Source: Haliotis asinina | Lineage: Eukaryota > Mollusca > Gastropoda > Lepetellida > Haliotidae | DNA length: 64,000 nucleotides | Direction of reading: 5' to 3' | Assembly: GCF_037392515.1 (NCBI RefSeq) | Contig: NC_090280.1 | Coordinates: 20,886,118-20,950,117 of the forward strand | Shown: positions 32,743 through 44,225 of the stretch, one piece after another | How the letters are laid out: each line of letters begins with the position of its first letter | Numbering within the stretch: the stretch's first letter is position 1 | Notes under the pieces: model-generated | The model's input: only the letters and a program-made list of their open reading frames with translations | Told to the model about the DNA's origin: nothing | Databases searched by the model: none | Translations under genes and position numbers: made by a program

Positions 32743-32845
32743 GAGTGAGTTTAGTTCTATGCCACTTTTAGCAAAATTCCACCAGTATCCTCATGATGTC
32801 AATCACTGGATTGTCAAGTCCGGGCTCTTATTTACAATTCAATGG
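32743..32845 (-). repeat. SINE mosaic fragment
   Basis: A reverse tail (TGAGTTTAGTTCTATGCCAC) directly abuts a forward family B piece (TCAATCACTGGATTGTCAAG). The junction suggests two insertions or a rearrangement. Confidence 0.45.
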
Positions 32846-32849
32846 CATA

Positions 32850-35020
32850 CAGCTGCATACAGCATTGATCAAGGAAACTGTTCCAAGTGGGTGAAGTTAG
32901 TGTTGGCTTCGGGAACATCTTAACACAAACAGAAGGATTCAAGGGTCAGACTAATGTATCTCAGATTCTGGTGCATACATTTCCGAAACCCTCTGTTTGT
33001 ATGATGTAACGCATTTCTCTAAAGTGGACACGGTCTAGTTTTGAAATAGTAGTGCCTTCGAAATATTACTCAATTTGGCAGATGGCTTTAGAGACTATAA
33101 TTGCTTTGTGTTGCCGGAAATGTTGGATAATACCCAGTAATGTACGTGCTCAAGCATCCATAGCTATGTCTGTTTAATTTTACAGCGTGTACAGGCGTGA
33201 ATATTCGACCATTAAGTCGTGGACGGAGCCATGACTTCAAACACTGGAATGTAAACTCAATTAGCTTATAGCGGCGTGGGGTGATAACAGCGACTCTGAC
33301 AGCTCTCAGTTATGCAAGTTGTCGATAACAAGTCTGTTACTACATGCATGTTTTAACAAAATGGGGTCTTACCCCGACATAATGTGAGAATTATAAACTG
33401 GTATTGAGAAATGTCTGTATACTTTAGGTACAATATACACATTTTGCAGCAGTTATGGTATGCAACAAAACCCTTCTCACCTCGACAATCTTGTCAAAAC
33501 AAGGCACCGTTTCGAATTTTTATTAATTTTAATGAAAATGTAATAAGTGGAATATCTTGGCCTGAAAGTAAAATGACAACCAATCCCCAAATTGATTCAG
33601 TTTATGCAACCTCTGTGAAATATACACGCGTGAGTTGTTTGAGCAGGAAATAGATATCGACTTCAAGCGTACCTATATTATTCATGACAGTATTTTTTAA
33701 ATGCTAAGATCAATTTATCACTTTTAGTGTATATGATAGGGCGTTCTCTGTACTGGCGCCAGAGTTAATTTTACATACAACCAGTTACTGGTTAATGGTT
33801 GTGATCGACTGCGCTCAATGGTCTGTTGCGTAAAACTTGTGGAATAAACTTGATTCTTCCCTTCCTGGCATGAAATAACAGTAATATTGTTGATAGGCTC
33901 TCTCACAGTTCCTGAACGGCATTATTTCTCTTCTGTTTGTCCCTTTCTGCTATGTTGATGCATGCACCATATACATGAAGCACCTGTATTAACTCACATT
34001 CTGAATCTCTCTTCGCACAGAGGCATCTTTTTAATTTGAAAGGAATTGTTTGTTTACGTCAATATTATATGTATTCGGAGACAAAGTGTAAGTCTAATAT
34101 TCTCCACAAAGGAAATCCGCATGATGTACAAGTCCCTGCGCATAGCGTCAGCGCCCTCAAGTCAATAAACAAACGCGTCCATGCCAACCTTAATCTAATT
34201 ACGTGTAATCTAATATGAAGTTAGTGAGAAGTGTCGGCACCGGTCTTTCTTCTCGGGCACACCCCTTGGTCAAGTGTTCCCATCCCAGCAGGTGCATGTT
34301 TTGCCATCGACCAGTTCGTAATTAAAAATCAATTTTTATTGAACGATATTGGGATAACCATTTTACCACCCCCTTTCTCTTGTCGTAAACCCCGTGGTCA
34401 AGCGGTGATTGTTACCAGCTGGCGCAGGTTTGACCGAGGGGGAAACCTGATAGTGGCAACATCACAATGGACGTCAAGTCAAACCTTGTTACGTAATACC
34501 GAGATTATCTTCTTACTCCCTACTTCGTGCAATTAGCTTGAACAGAATAGATGACAAATTATGACACTCCGTAGCTGCACATATTACAACCATGTTTAAA
34601 CGTAGATTACTCGATCGCCACTCCCACCTCAGATGACTTTTTAACATCGTTTTACGGTTTATGATAAGACATCATAAAACACCGTGTGTTGCGATACTTT
34701 TTTCGTGTGCATATATGCGCAGTTTTCTCAAACATGCCATTTTACCGAATTTTCCCTATTCCTGGGACCGTCTGTGTATAATGTCGATATGCAATGTACA
34801 TGTCCATTAGCTAGGTGATTTTATTCTGGCTTGACACCGATATGTGCAGGCGTTGCTTTGGGCCAGAACATATGTTACCACCATAATCACACCAACATGT
34901 GTTGGTATTGACGAAAAATAAAAACTGCTTTATTATACTGAGATCTCTATATCGCAGAATGTACGATCTGTTCCCTGGTATCTGAGACCGAATCGGTTCA
35001 GGAAGTCAGTTTACCAGTCC
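32850..35020. other. No recognised gene; weak tRNA-like SINE heads near 34240-34450
   Basis: Two similar stretches, ACACCCCTTGGTCAAGTG (34260) and AAACCCCGTGGTCAAGCGG (34387), each followed at about 35 bp by a CAGGTTTGACC-like box, could be two degenerate SINE heads in tandem. Otherwise nothing is seen. Confidence 0.3.
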
Positions 35021-35022
35021 CG

Positions 35023-35157
35023 AGTGACTGAGTTCAGTCTCACCCAGCTTTTAGTACAATTCCAGAAATATTCCACAGCGGGTGACACCAGATATGGATT
35101 TCACCCATTGTACTCATTTGGGAATGTGACTCGAGTGGTGAACGGATACGTTAGAAA
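35023..35157 (-). repeat. SINE family A copy, reverse
   Basis: Tail CACCCAGCTTTTAGTACAAT, core CACCAGATATGGATTTCACC. The A box end is lost. It lies in the 3' flank of the GT31 gene. Confidence 0.65.
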
Positions 35158-35235
35158 ATAGACTGCACCTCTGTCTCTAACATAAAGGTATAACATAAAG
35201 CTAAGCTAAGCTTGTACTACATAAGCCCTGATTTG

Positions 35236-35269
35236 CACACACACACACGCGCGCGCACGCACACACATT
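35236..35269 (+). repeat. (CA)n/(CG)n microsatellite
   Basis: Short ACAC tract with a central GCGCGC, about 230 bp downstream of the GT31 stop codon. Confidence 0.85.
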
Positions 35270-35499
35270 GTAGTACACCCCCTGTGGCACCATGTCAAAT
35301 ATTATCACATACCGTAACATGGTATGACGGAATTTTGGTATGACGTGAGCGTAAATTATACCACCATATTTCCCCTGTCGGACCGGACACGCTTTCCATT
35401 TTGCCACAGAGGTGAACCGGGAATAAAAGAAATGATTTTCAAACATTGAACAAATCGAGGCGTGGCACGAATCACCAACACATTCACAAGGCGGTTTTG

Positions 35500-36657
35500 T
35501 TAACCTATTTGACGTTTTGACTGAATGGTGTTCCATAATGAATATCCGTTTTTCTGAGTAACAACATCAATAAAAAGTCTGTCAGAGATGCTGCTGTTGT
35601 CTTTGCTGTAACTGTGTTCCTTTTCCAGCGGGTTAAAAGTCAGTCCCGTGTTCATTGAGAGTATTCCTGTGACAAATACGTCGTCTATCCAATAGAACCG
35701 CTTGAAGCGAGATGCTGCGTAGAGAGTTCGGGCCACTTCCGGTGACGTAAGGTAACCAAACCCCTTGCAAAATGTCGGATAATTCTTAAAGGGATACTCC
35801 TTCTCAGTTACAAACCACTTCGTTCCCTCAAGTCTAAACGGTCGCTTCTTTTCCATTACAAAACAGTAAAAGGAGCGAGTCAATTCCTCATTTCGTCGGA
35901 CAAATTTTGCCAGGTTATACACGTTCAACATAACGTCATCGTCCATCTTCACAATGACCTTCACCTTCGGACAGCGTGACTCCACCCATCCCAATGCCAT
36001 TATATGCTTGTAAGTCAGATTACGGTACGAGTCTACAAAGTTACCTTGTACAATGTCACCATATCTTGTTGCCTCGCTTTCTAGACGTCCTTGAACACCA
36101 GGACGTGGAGCCTGACCTTGACCTTCCACACTGACATTTTTTTTCCTGGAGGATACTCTCAAATCATACCATATTTTTTCCCTACGATGTACATGTTTAC
36201 GAGCAAAGGTGTAGGGCAAGCCCACAAAAAATACAGTCGAAATAGACACACCTCCGACATGTTTGACTGACGCCCATGTCTGTCTGATTAAATCTCTAGC
36301 TCTGAAATGTTTGGCTGCGGTACTGACAAGGACGATGACATTAGGCTCGCGTCTGCTGCAGATATCAGACTGAAGGTGGTACTGAAAGGAATGAAGATTC
36401 AACAACACATCTGCTTCCGTGTCATGGCTGTCGAACCACCTGCCAACGTCATCAATCGATGACGTGTTTATGACATCATACCTCGATATAGTGATGTCAT
36501 TTTGTGGAAGGGGGTCAAGGTTTGGACTCTTAGCAGATTTTTCTCTCTTCACAACGGAAAAGAATGACTGGTATTTAGAAACTATCAACACTGCCACAGT
36601 TATGTTGAACAGGATCAGTCTTACACCAATTTTTAAAGCACAAGAACGACGAAGCAT
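35500..36657 (-). CDS. GT31 family beta-1,3-glycosyltransferase (beta-1,3-galactosyltransferase-like)
   Basis: Intact single-exon frame of 385 residues, the usual size for the family. GT31 enzymes add Gal or GlcNAc in beta-1,3 linkage from UDP-sugars in the Golgi. Residues about 10-28 (IGVRLILFNITVAVLIV) form a type II signal anchor with a short basic cytosolic end (MLRRSCALK). The lumenal domain shows VIVLVSTAAKHFRARDLIRQ and TWAS (the RxxIRxTW motif), GDIVQGNFVDSYRNLTYK, VIVKMDDDVML with the metal-binding DxD at 239-241, GFGYLTSP, and WIDDVFVTGI (the [ED]DVFVTG motif, about 325-331). A basic insert of about 35 residues (HRREKIWYDLRVSSRKKN to GVQGRLESE) separates two conserved strands. Several N-glycosylation sites (NITV, NVSV, NLTY) are present. 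The exact sugar acceptor cannot be told from sequence. Confidence 0.88.
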   Translation of the reverse strand: MLRRSCALKIGVRLILFNITVAVLIVSKYQSFFSVVKREKSAKSPNLDPLPQNDITISRYDVINTSSIDDVGRWFDSHDTEADVLLNLHSFQYHLQSDICSRREPNVIVLVSTAAKHFRARDLIRQTWASVKHVGGVSISTVFFVGLPYTFARKHVHRREKIWYDLRVSSRKKNVSVEGQGQAPRPGVQGRLESEATRYGDIVQGNFVDSYRNLTYKHIMALGWVESRCPKVKVIVKMDDDVMLNVYNLAKFVRRNEELTRSFYCFVMEKKRPFRLEGTKWFVTEKEYPFKNYPTFCKGFGYLTSPEVARTLYAASRFKRFYWIDDVFVTGILSMNTGLTFNPLEKEHSYSKDNSSISDRLFIDVVTQKNGYSLWNTIQSKRQIG

Positions 36658-36659
36658 CG

Positions 36660-37276
36660 CTTTGGATTTCCGTAATACAATATTTAAAAGGTAAACATTA
36701 CTTTCATTCCTGCTCCATATACAGCCAGGATCCCACCGAAAGTCACCAAACTCTCCAGAGACATCGGTATTCCTTTCATGTCTTCAGATTCCTTTACAAA
36801 TTCCTGTTTTGTCATTCATTCTTTGACTGTCTTATCCTGAAACATAAGTTCCCAGTAATGTGATACTCCATTTTCTCCTGTTTCGGCTGACGACTGCCGA
36901 CAGGCATTGTTCAGAGGCTTTAACATCAAGCATCGTCTCTTGCGACCAAGCATCAGCTTGTATTGAGTATGTTCTCTTTACTGCCTTGCCATTCGTCATA
37001 AAGCTGTTGTCCAGTTACGCGGATTTCTGGCGGGTGTACCGACTGAAGGGCTTCAAAAGAACCATATGTTGCCGCCTAGACTCGAAACAGTCTCTGTTTA
37101 AGAAAAGAGATGATCCTATACAAAACATAGGGTTGGTGGTGTAGCCTTGTCGTTAGGCGCTTGCTTGCCACACGGAAGACCTGGGTCTTGCTTAAAACTA
37201 AACTCATTCACCCACTACAAAAACATATAATTTCTGTTAGTCCGATTGTCTCCAAATAAGAATGAATGTGTTTCAA
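36660..37276. other. Upstream region of GT31 gene; SINE piece at its end
   Basis: Contains the presumed promoter of the - strand GT31 gene (minus-strand TTTTAAATATTG near 36680-36691 is weakly TATA-like). No other gene is seen. Confidence 0.35.
37128..37216 (+). repeat. SINE family A copy with internal deletion
   Basis: Head TGTAGCCTTGTCGTTAGGCG, then GACCTGGGTCTTGC joins straight to AAAACTAAACTCATTCACCC. The core is missing. Confidence 0.7.
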
Positions 37277-37360
37277 TTCCACATCGCGTCGAACAAATTT
37301 TGGAAGTTATACACGTTCAACATAAGGTCACTGTCCGTCTTCACAATGACCTTCACCTTC
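37277..37360 (-). pseudogene. GT31 fragment (DxD region), duplicated from or related to the gene at 35500-36657
   Basis: The minus strand reads KVKVIVKTDSDLMLNVYNF, against KVKVIVKMDDDVMLNVYNL in the intact gene. DNA identity is high in this core (ACACGTTCAACATAA, CTTCACAATGACCTTCACCT shared). Only about 28 codons remain, with no start, transmembrane or C-terminal part nearby. The DxD is kept as DSD. Confidence 0.75.
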
Positions 37361-37792
37361 TTTTAAAAGACCCAAATAACGGGAATTATATGCAAAGACG
37401 GTACATGGTTAATAATGCCCTGTAGCAAATACTATATGTATGTTATTGTTATATCAACCATTTGTAACATTATGCTGTACATACAATTTGACGTCTATAG
37501 CGACGGCACACCGGTAGAATGAACAGCGCGAGGCACGCACGTTTCCCCCACAGTTGTACAAGGAATGCCAGCATAAGAGAGATAGTCGCTGTGATTCTCT
37601 CATCCAACACATTTTCTTTTTATTATTTAACGTCGTTTGAACATTTTGTAAAGTTAAGAATATGCAACACATTTCCAAGAATACTCTGTAAAGCAATATT
37701 GTCGTAAAGTGTTCTTCTATATCTAGAAATATTTTTACTTTATAAGCTATGACTACAGCACATTTTGTGGAGGATATTACTCAACGATGTAA

Positions 37793-38022
37793 GTGACCCG
37801 TGAAGATCCGGGTTAGAATTGATCTTCAGCAACCCATGCTTGTAGGCGACTAACGAGATCAGGTGATCAGGCTCGCTGACTTGGTTGACACATGTCATCG
37901 GTTCCCAAATGCCTAGACTAATAATCATGTTATTGATCACTGGGTTGTCTGACCCAGGTTCGAATTTTTACACACTGACACAAAACAGCTGGAATATCGC
38001 CGAGTGCAGTGTTAAACAACAG
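37793..38022 (+). repeat. SINE-like family B copy, nearly full
   Basis: GATCTTCAGCAACCCATGC, GCTGACTTGGTTGACACATG, GATCACTGGGTTGTCTGACC, then TGGAATATCGCCGAGTGCAG. About 20 bp of the 5' duplicated 'CTTGTCGTAAGAGGC' section is deleted. Confidence 0.75.
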
Positions 38023-38379
38023 GTCGAGTGCCAGAAGTCGACATTGTCATACAAAAGCTGGATGGTCATGTGTACTGCATTGAGCCTTCCATCCACTTTA
38101 GTCCAAAGTCTCCAATCAGTCGTTGGAGATAAACGCCTGCCTTCATTGTCAAGTTTACTTGATAAGCGTTATGTGCTAATCGTTACGATAATATGACCGG
38201 CGACAGAGGCAGACATTACACTGTGATAACAAGGATCAGAGAAAACTGTTGAGTAATTTCGGTCATTTCTGTATACTCTTGGCTTTCAAAACTGCGAGGT
38301 TATCTCAAGATTCAGAAGGTCAGCACGGCAGATAAGCAGCATTGTACTATATAAATGACAGTTGAACGCGCGACCCTAT

Positions 38380-38541
38380 CATGACCTCTGACACGATTGG
38401 CGGTCATGGTGACCCCAACGAGGAAGACACGGGTTCGATTCCCCACGTGGGTACAATGATTGTGTGAAGCCCATTTCTGGTGTCCCTGGCTGGAAAATTG
38501 CAAAGAGCAGCGTAGAACTGAACTCGCTCATTCACTCAGCA
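38380..38541 (+). repeat. SINE family A copy
   Basis: Perfect B box (GGGTTCGATTCCCC) and a well-kept core (AAGCCCATTTCTGGTGTCCC). The head is diverged (GATTGGCGGTCATGGTGACC). Confidence 0.75.
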
Positions 38542-38605
38542 TCTGCGGTATGAATAACGACCATTGTTCGGGAGAACCAATCAATATTTCACTGTAACAA
38601 CGAAC

Positions 38606-38790
38606 AAAAAAAAAAATAAAATAAATTAAATAAAATAAAAACAGAAAAACAGAAGACAAAAAACAACCAAACCCAAACAAACAAAAACACACACCAAAAA
38701 AACCCCAAAACAAACAAACTAAAAAAACCCCAAACACAATAAAAAACAAACAAGTAAAACCAACCCAAAACACCAAAAAACAACATCTAA
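38606..38790 (+). repeat. A/C-rich low-complexity tract
   Basis: About 185 bp almost free of G and T on this strand (AAAACAAACAAACTAAAAAA type). It generates hydrophobic Phe/Leu/Val-rich minus-strand frames that are not genes. Confidence 0.85.
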
Positions 38791-39205
38791 AACAACATAA
38801 ACTAAATGACTAAATACTTTCAAACACTCAGGCAAAAAGGTAGAGTTCATATGGATCCGTGCATATTTCGGTGTGTTTGACAGCGATAATGAATTTTCGT
38901 TGCAGGCGAGAAATGGGAAACAGAAGAAAATACGAACATCACAATAAAGTGTTAAGAGACTGTTAGAGTCTATGTATTGAGACACAACGAGGCGCTCCAG
39001 TCCAGCTGCCGGGTGTTTATTCTGTTCTTGATTGACTGGGCAGAGCTGATGTATAAAGGAACGATAAGCCAACTTGAACAGATCGTTATGTTGCACATGT
39101 TTTTCAAGGCAATCGTTACTGGTGTACTTACAGAGCCTGATTCATTCAGAGCGCACATTCCTACTGGTCGTCGACAGGGCATATAAAATGCCCAAGAACG
39201 CTTGG

Positions 39206-39395
39206 CAGCGTGACTGAGTTTAGTCTTACAAAGCCTTCAGCCTTTCAGCACTACTCCATCAATATCACAGTAAATGGGCTTCACAAATTGCGGGGAATCG
39301 AACCCGCGTGGCCCCGTCTGGCAAAGGCTGGGTTACGTACTAGTTGCCTCTATGTAAGTAGAACATTGCTGAGTGCGGCGTTAATTTGTTTATTT
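39206..39395 (-). repeat. SINE family A copy, reverse, plus tail scrap
   Basis: Reverse tail GTGACTGAGTTTAGTCTTAC, AATGGGCTTCACAAATTGC and B box GGGGAATCGAACCCGCG. Followed at 39365 by a forward tail scrap (ACATTGCTGAGTGCGGCGTT). Confidence 0.65.
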
Positions 39396-39429
39396 TGGGA
39401 TTTTTTTTAAATAGCTGCACTCTTCTAGC

Positions 39430-39540
39430 TGTATGACAGCAACTGGTACACTATGACGTGCCAATCAAATCAGCGAGTCTGACAACCCGATCCCATTAGT
39501 CGCCACTAACGACGATGCAGCTGGAATGTTGTTGAGTGTT
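39430..39540 (-). repeat. Family B fragment, reverse
   Basis: GACGTGCCAATCAAATCAGC, GACAACCCGATCCCATTAGT and CGCC. Only the middle part is present, then a short forward tail scrap. Confidence 0.5.
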
Positions 39541-39609
39541 AAGGAACAACAACAAACCCCCCCAAATAATCCAATAACAAAGTAAACCATATAAGTATTG
39601 TTATACAAA

Positions 39610-39734
39610 GCTTACAGCAATATTCCAAGAATATCAGCACGGGGGACACCAGAGATGGGTTTCACACACTGTATCATGAGCTGGGTCTTTCTCATAATGA
39701 GCGGATGCCTTAACCCACTAGGCTGCCCTACACG
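39610..39734 (-). repeat. SINE family A copy, reverse
   Basis: CAATATTCCAAGAATATCAG, GACACCAGAGATGGGTTTCA, CTTAACCCACTAGGCTGCCC. The B box region is shortened. Confidence 0.7.
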
Positions 39735-40539
39735 TTTCAAGACATAATACTCAGAGACACTGAAGACAACTCTCACCCACACCAACAACTGAGGACAATG
39801 ACAAAGCAAGAAAAAGCTTCATCACCTTCTTAAACCATGTGTCGAGTTAATTGCATTCACCCTAAAATGTCTCTTTGCATGTTATATTGATAATACAAAA
39901 CATGATTCACCTATCCAATGTATTTATTGTATTTCCATCTGAGGCCACACCAGTTTTATTTCTTGTTTTACAGATTTTTGTCATCAGAAAACGTAAAGGC
40001 AGGAGTGAAAAAAAAATCATCAATCAAACTAATATTCCTTCAAAATACTCAAAGTATTTTACTTTTGCCAATTTAAGAAGTGTACATGGGGCAAAAAAAA
40101 CAAGCTGAAAATGTTCTTGTAAGTTTACGTTTAGGGGTAATAAAACGTTAGGATTTTAGTTTTTGAGTAGGAAAAATTAATGTTTTTTATCTTGAAAACA
40201 TATCAAAGGCAGATACGTAAAAGAAAAAATAAAATTTGGTCTGGCCTGAGCATATTTTCCAAATACTGACAGCATTGCAAATGGCTTATTTTCACATAAA
40301 CCACCACCTCAAGCCACAGACCCGACAAACATACTCCCTCTCACTGTGAATCTTCGTGTGTTTATTAGAATCAACAACAAATTTTCCACACACAGTACAT
40401 TTCTTCTTACCAGTGTTTTGCTCAGCCTTACCATCAGTTGACCATTGCTTGGATTTTGATAAATCCAATTTATGGTAAGATCTTTGCTTTGAAGCCAATG
40501 AACTCTTTCTTGCGACTATTCTTTGCATTGATGTCGGTA

Positions 40540-40770
40540 AATCCTTCACTTGGTTTGACCTTCACTGTGATGTTGGTAGATCCTTATTTGAGTCAGACCT
40601 TTGCCTGGATGTCAGTAAATCCTTCCTTTGGTCTAATCTTTGCTTGGGTGTCAGTAAATCCTTCCTTTGGTCTCATCTTTGCTTGGGTGTCAGTTTTTTG
40701 GGTCAGACCTTTGCTTAGATGTTGATGGATACTTCTTGGAGTCTGACTTTTCTGTGGATGTCTTTGGATG
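40540..40770 (-). repeat. 42-bp tandem repeat inside the zinc-finger pseudogene
   Basis: About five units of the phrase TGGGTGTCAGTAAATCCTTC / CTTTGGTCTAATCTTTGC. On the minus strand they code for about 14 residues of TSKQRSDxKD type. The parent gene has only a short, non-amplified counterpart (SQSDPSEDLPTFSQTSD). Confidence 0.75.
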
Positions 40771-42135
40771 TTTTGCTCTGTCCGAACCTAATGATGGCGT
40801 CTCTTTGGGAATGGTTGGATGGGTTTTCAGTGTGTGTAGCGTAAGAAGTTGCCCGCTGGTGAAGGTAATCATACACTTGTCACAGCCAAAAGATTGGATC
40901 ATGTCGGTTTTCTGTTCTTTGGTTGGTTTCTTTCTAATGGCTACACCGTGTGGATGTTTCTTGATGCTAAGTTTTCTGAGTCCACTTACAGACAAGAATG
41001 GCATTCCACACATTCCACTAGAGTTCGGCTTTAAGCATTTGCTGTTTGGGATCTTTTGGGGAATGGCGGCATGGGTCTTCATGTGGTCATTTAGCAGATC
41101 CAGGCTGATGAACCTCATTAGGCACTGATCACAGTCGAAGGACACTAACATGTTCTTGGTTTTCTGTTCTTCGGACCCTTTGTTCAGTGACTTCTTGTTT
41201 TCGTTATTGTGGATCATTTCATGTTCAGTTTATGTGCTCAGCTGTGTGAATCGTTTCCCACAATATTTACAGACATATGGCTCTGATATTCATATGGACA
41301 GCTAATGTTAAGTTACTATAGCACTGAAAGCCACATATTTTACATGCTGTTTCCAAAGTGTGCTTGTACTTGTGGTAATCTAAGCAGCTTTTAAAATTAA
41401 AGCTTTTCACACATACAGGGCACTCTAATGCATCACCATGTGTTTTCGGAGATTAGCACCTGAGGCATATTGTCTGCCACACACCTCACACTTGTTCATG
41501 TTGGGATCCTCATGGTGCTTTAAGTGTGTTGATTATTTATCACGTCGGGTAAACACTTTTCCACACTTGGATCACTTCCACCGTCCTGCTTCTGCTTTTG
41601 ACTATTCAGTGTAACAAAACGGTCAAATCACTTGTCACACTCATCACACCAGGTTGGCCTGCGAGCTCCCTCGTGTGTCCATGGAACATCACTAAGTCTA
41701 AGTCATCACTAAACCTTTTATCGCATATTTCGCATGTGTAAGTGTGTGACTTTCTTATTTGTGTCTTCTGACCCGGGAAGAAAATCTTCTATAACCGACT
41801 GAAGTCTCTTTTAAATTTATTGCCTTCTTGACCCTCTTCTTTTCTATGTCATGGTTGGGTCAGACATGCTCTGGTTGTTGTGAGTTGCCTTTCCCTGGAG
41901 CCCCCTTCTCCTTTGATGTCAGCGGGTGAGGATTGTTTTTGCTACATCATTTTTGTGGCCTCTTTACCTTGATCGGGATATTTTGTGTCAGTTCTGGAAG
42001 GATATACTGAAAGGATCTGTTTCCAATAGCTTCAAGGCAGGCTCAACTGATTCACTAGCAGTAACATGACTCACAGACTTTGTGACACTGTTGTTTATCT
42101 GTGTTTATCATAGGAGTTACTGTGTTGATTTCCAT

Positions 42136-42345
42136 ATGTGTCAACATCAACATCACTGTCAATGACATCGTCACCACCATCATCATCACAACCACCACCG
42201 TTAACCCCACCATCATCACCACCATCAATGCCACCATTATCCTCACCACTTTCAATGCCATCATCGTCACCATCAACACCACCATCAACACCCTCACCAC
42301 CATCATCACCGTCAACACCATAATCATCACCATCACCCCAATCAT
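42136..42345 (+). repeat. Imperfect (ATC/CAC)n tract in the pseudogene
   Basis: Trinucleotide-like CATCATCACCACC run coding Asp/Gly on the minus strand (DGGDDGGVNGG type). It corresponds to the shorter acidic tract of the parent. Confidence 0.8.
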
Positions 42346-42557
42346 TAACTGAGTTGCCTTTTGGGCCACGGCTGCGTATCAGGTTCGTCTTCAAAACATC
42401 CACTTTTCCCTTTTCATTCCATCTGTTACTGTCTCTCCTTGTCACATTTACAACAGAAGCAGTCTTTTTCACCTCTGACATCACATCATTTGCTTGGGGT
42501 TCAACTGGTTAACGATATCGTACTTGCTCACTTCATCATGAGCAGATTTCATGAGCA

Positions 42558-42832
42558 CCCTGACCCGTGAAGGTCCCGAGGTAGAACAGGCCTTCAGCGA
42601 CCCATGCTTGTCATAAAAGGCGACTATGCTTGTCGTAAGAGGCGGCTAACGGGATCGGGTGGTCAGGCTTGCTGACTTGGTTGACACATCTCATCGGTTC
42701 CCAACTGTGCAGATCGGTGCTCATGTTGTTGGTCACTGGATTGTCTAGTCCAGACTCGATTATTTACAGACCGCCGTCATATGGTTGGAATATTGCTGAG
42801 TGCGGCGAAAAACTAAACTCACTCACTCATTC
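42558..42832 (+). repeat. SINE-like family B copy, full length, nested in pseudogene
   Basis: The best-preserved copy in the window: GTAGAACAGGCCTTCAGC, CTTGTCGTAAGAGGCGGCTA, GCTGACTTGGTTGACACATC, ATTGTCTAGTCCAGACTCG, TGCTGAGTGCGGCG and ACTCACTCACTC. It splits sequence that is continuous in the parent gene. Confidence 0.9.
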
Positions 42833-43137
42833 CTTGAGTAGTCTTTCCCACATACATCACTCTGAGTTATCCTCGATGTCAGTCATATTTGGGAAGCCAG
42901 TGAAATCTGAGGGGATTTCCTATACCCTTTGTCTCGGGCATTTATTAATCGTAACACAAGACAAAAGGGGACTGCCCGGCACTGCACATGAGGTACTCTG
43001 ATGTGTTCTAGCATCTGCTGTAAAGTAAGTGATCAGATGAGAAATATTACATTTTACATAGGTAAAGACGGTACAGATACAAATACTCATATATAAGTTC
43101 AAATACCACCTTCACCTGGAATCTGGCATCAAAGAGC

Positions 43138-43340
43138 CAAGTCGCGGTGGCTGATCGGGCTAGGCGGCTGACTTTGTGTGCTGGCGATTAGGTGCCTGAC
43201 TCTGAGGGTGCGGGTTCGAATCCCGGATGGAACTCAACCAAAAAGTACTAGAATTTGTACTTTACTGAGAAAGTGAAATCCCAAATATGACATATGTTGC
43301 ATTTGACCACTTTCTAAAATGGCATCGTGTAATCAATGAG
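43138..43340 (+). repeat. SINE family D copy (tRNA-derived head)
   Basis: The head GTCGCGGTGGCTGATCGGGC plus a perfect B box GGGTTCGAATCCC looks like a Leu/Ser-type tRNA, but the acceptor stem cannot pair, so it is not a tRNA gene. The body (AGTACTAGAATTTGTACTTT, AAGTGAAATCCCAAATATGA, ACCACTTTCTAAAATGGCAT) recurs at 44226-44440. Confidence 0.75.
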
Positions 43341-43344
43341 CATG

Positions 43345-44220
43345 TTACAATGAATCACCATACAGGTTTCACAATTCAATAATTTTAATGGGTCACATAT
43401 ATCAAATATTAACAACCAGCCTTTATATATATTGGCAAAGTGTCGGGAACATCCCAGCAAAAAGTGGCTTGTATCGCCATTTAGTCAGAACATTCGCGAA
43501 ATGGAAGGAAACAATAGATTGCCATGGGCAGGTAACTGGAGCGCTATCAAGAAGATCTGCCGCTAAAATACTATTGCCGTGGTGAGCTGAGTAGGTGAGA
43601 ATCTGCTCAGTAAATAAGCAACAACAACTAAACTAAAATGGTCAAACTAACAGTTTTCATATCCTGATACGATAATTAAGTATTTATATAAGTGATTATA
43701 TAAAACTGTTACTTTTTTTAACATTCTTTTCACACACCCGAGGGTATGATCTTCAAGGGTCTCAAGAAATGGTAATATCATACATGCACAGGGTAGTGTC
43801 CTCAGGTAAAATTTCAGTTATGCATTGTGTGAAATATGATGGAGAGCTTCAAGCCCAGTACCAAAACACTTTCCTGTCGTAGTAGAAGACAATGCGTCAA
43901 TGCAAACAGCGTGGTTCGTAGGGATAAACAGACAGTCACACTATTACATTATTCTCTTTCGGAAATTGCTTCATGTATCTTTTAAAATATACATTCGCTA
44001 AAAAAACCGTTTCCACTTTGCTTGACATTTAGGGTATGTATCAAGTCAAATGCATCGGCCTTACCTACCCCTCAGTAAATGATCGCACGAAAAACAACAT
44101 TTGATAATTTTATCCAATTTATTCAACATGTTCAATTTAAACAACTCTTTTAAATACTGACAACTTTATAAAGGGCTTCACTTTATCTTAAATCGATAAA
44201 CACATCTTAAATCGATAAAA
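43345..44220. other. No recognised gene
   Basis: AT-rich stretch between two family D pieces. I see no coding frame or repeat that I can name. Confidence 0.4.
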
Positions 44221-44225
44221 CACAT

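Larger units (their letters stand above)
40290..42905 (-). pseudogene. Zinc-finger pseudogene, degenerate duplicate of the gene at 45934-49038
   Basis: On the minus strand it follows the downstream intact gene block by block: the DIEDN-like start (TCCTCGATGTCAGTCAT shared, 42878), an acidic Asp/Gly tract, finger remnants (41220-41760), a 175-codon open piece with FDCDQCLMRFISLDLLNDHM and CGMPFLSVSGLRKLSIKKHP, and a final KKCTVCGKFVVDSNKH ... CRVCGLRWWFM stop. Frameshifts, stops and lost Cys/His residues break the finger array. The last three to four fingers of the parent are missing. A family B SINE (42558-42832) interrupts the 5' part, and a 42-bp repeat has expanded near the 3' end (40540-40770). 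It lies about 3 kb downstream of the intact gene in the same orientation, so a segmental duplication is likely. Confidence 0.85.

Noticed and set aside
38528-39096. Hydrophobic frames that look like membrane proteins
   Set aside because: They come from an A/C-rich low-complexity tract read on the minus strand.
42101-42352. Ile/Thr-rich and Ser/Pro-rich + strand frames
   Set aside because: Antisense readings of the acidic Asp/Gly tract in the zinc-finger pseudogene.
43141-43235. tRNA gene candidate with perfect B box
   Set aside because: The 5' and 3' ends cannot pair into an acceptor stem and the downstream sequence recurs as a repeat; it is a SINE head.
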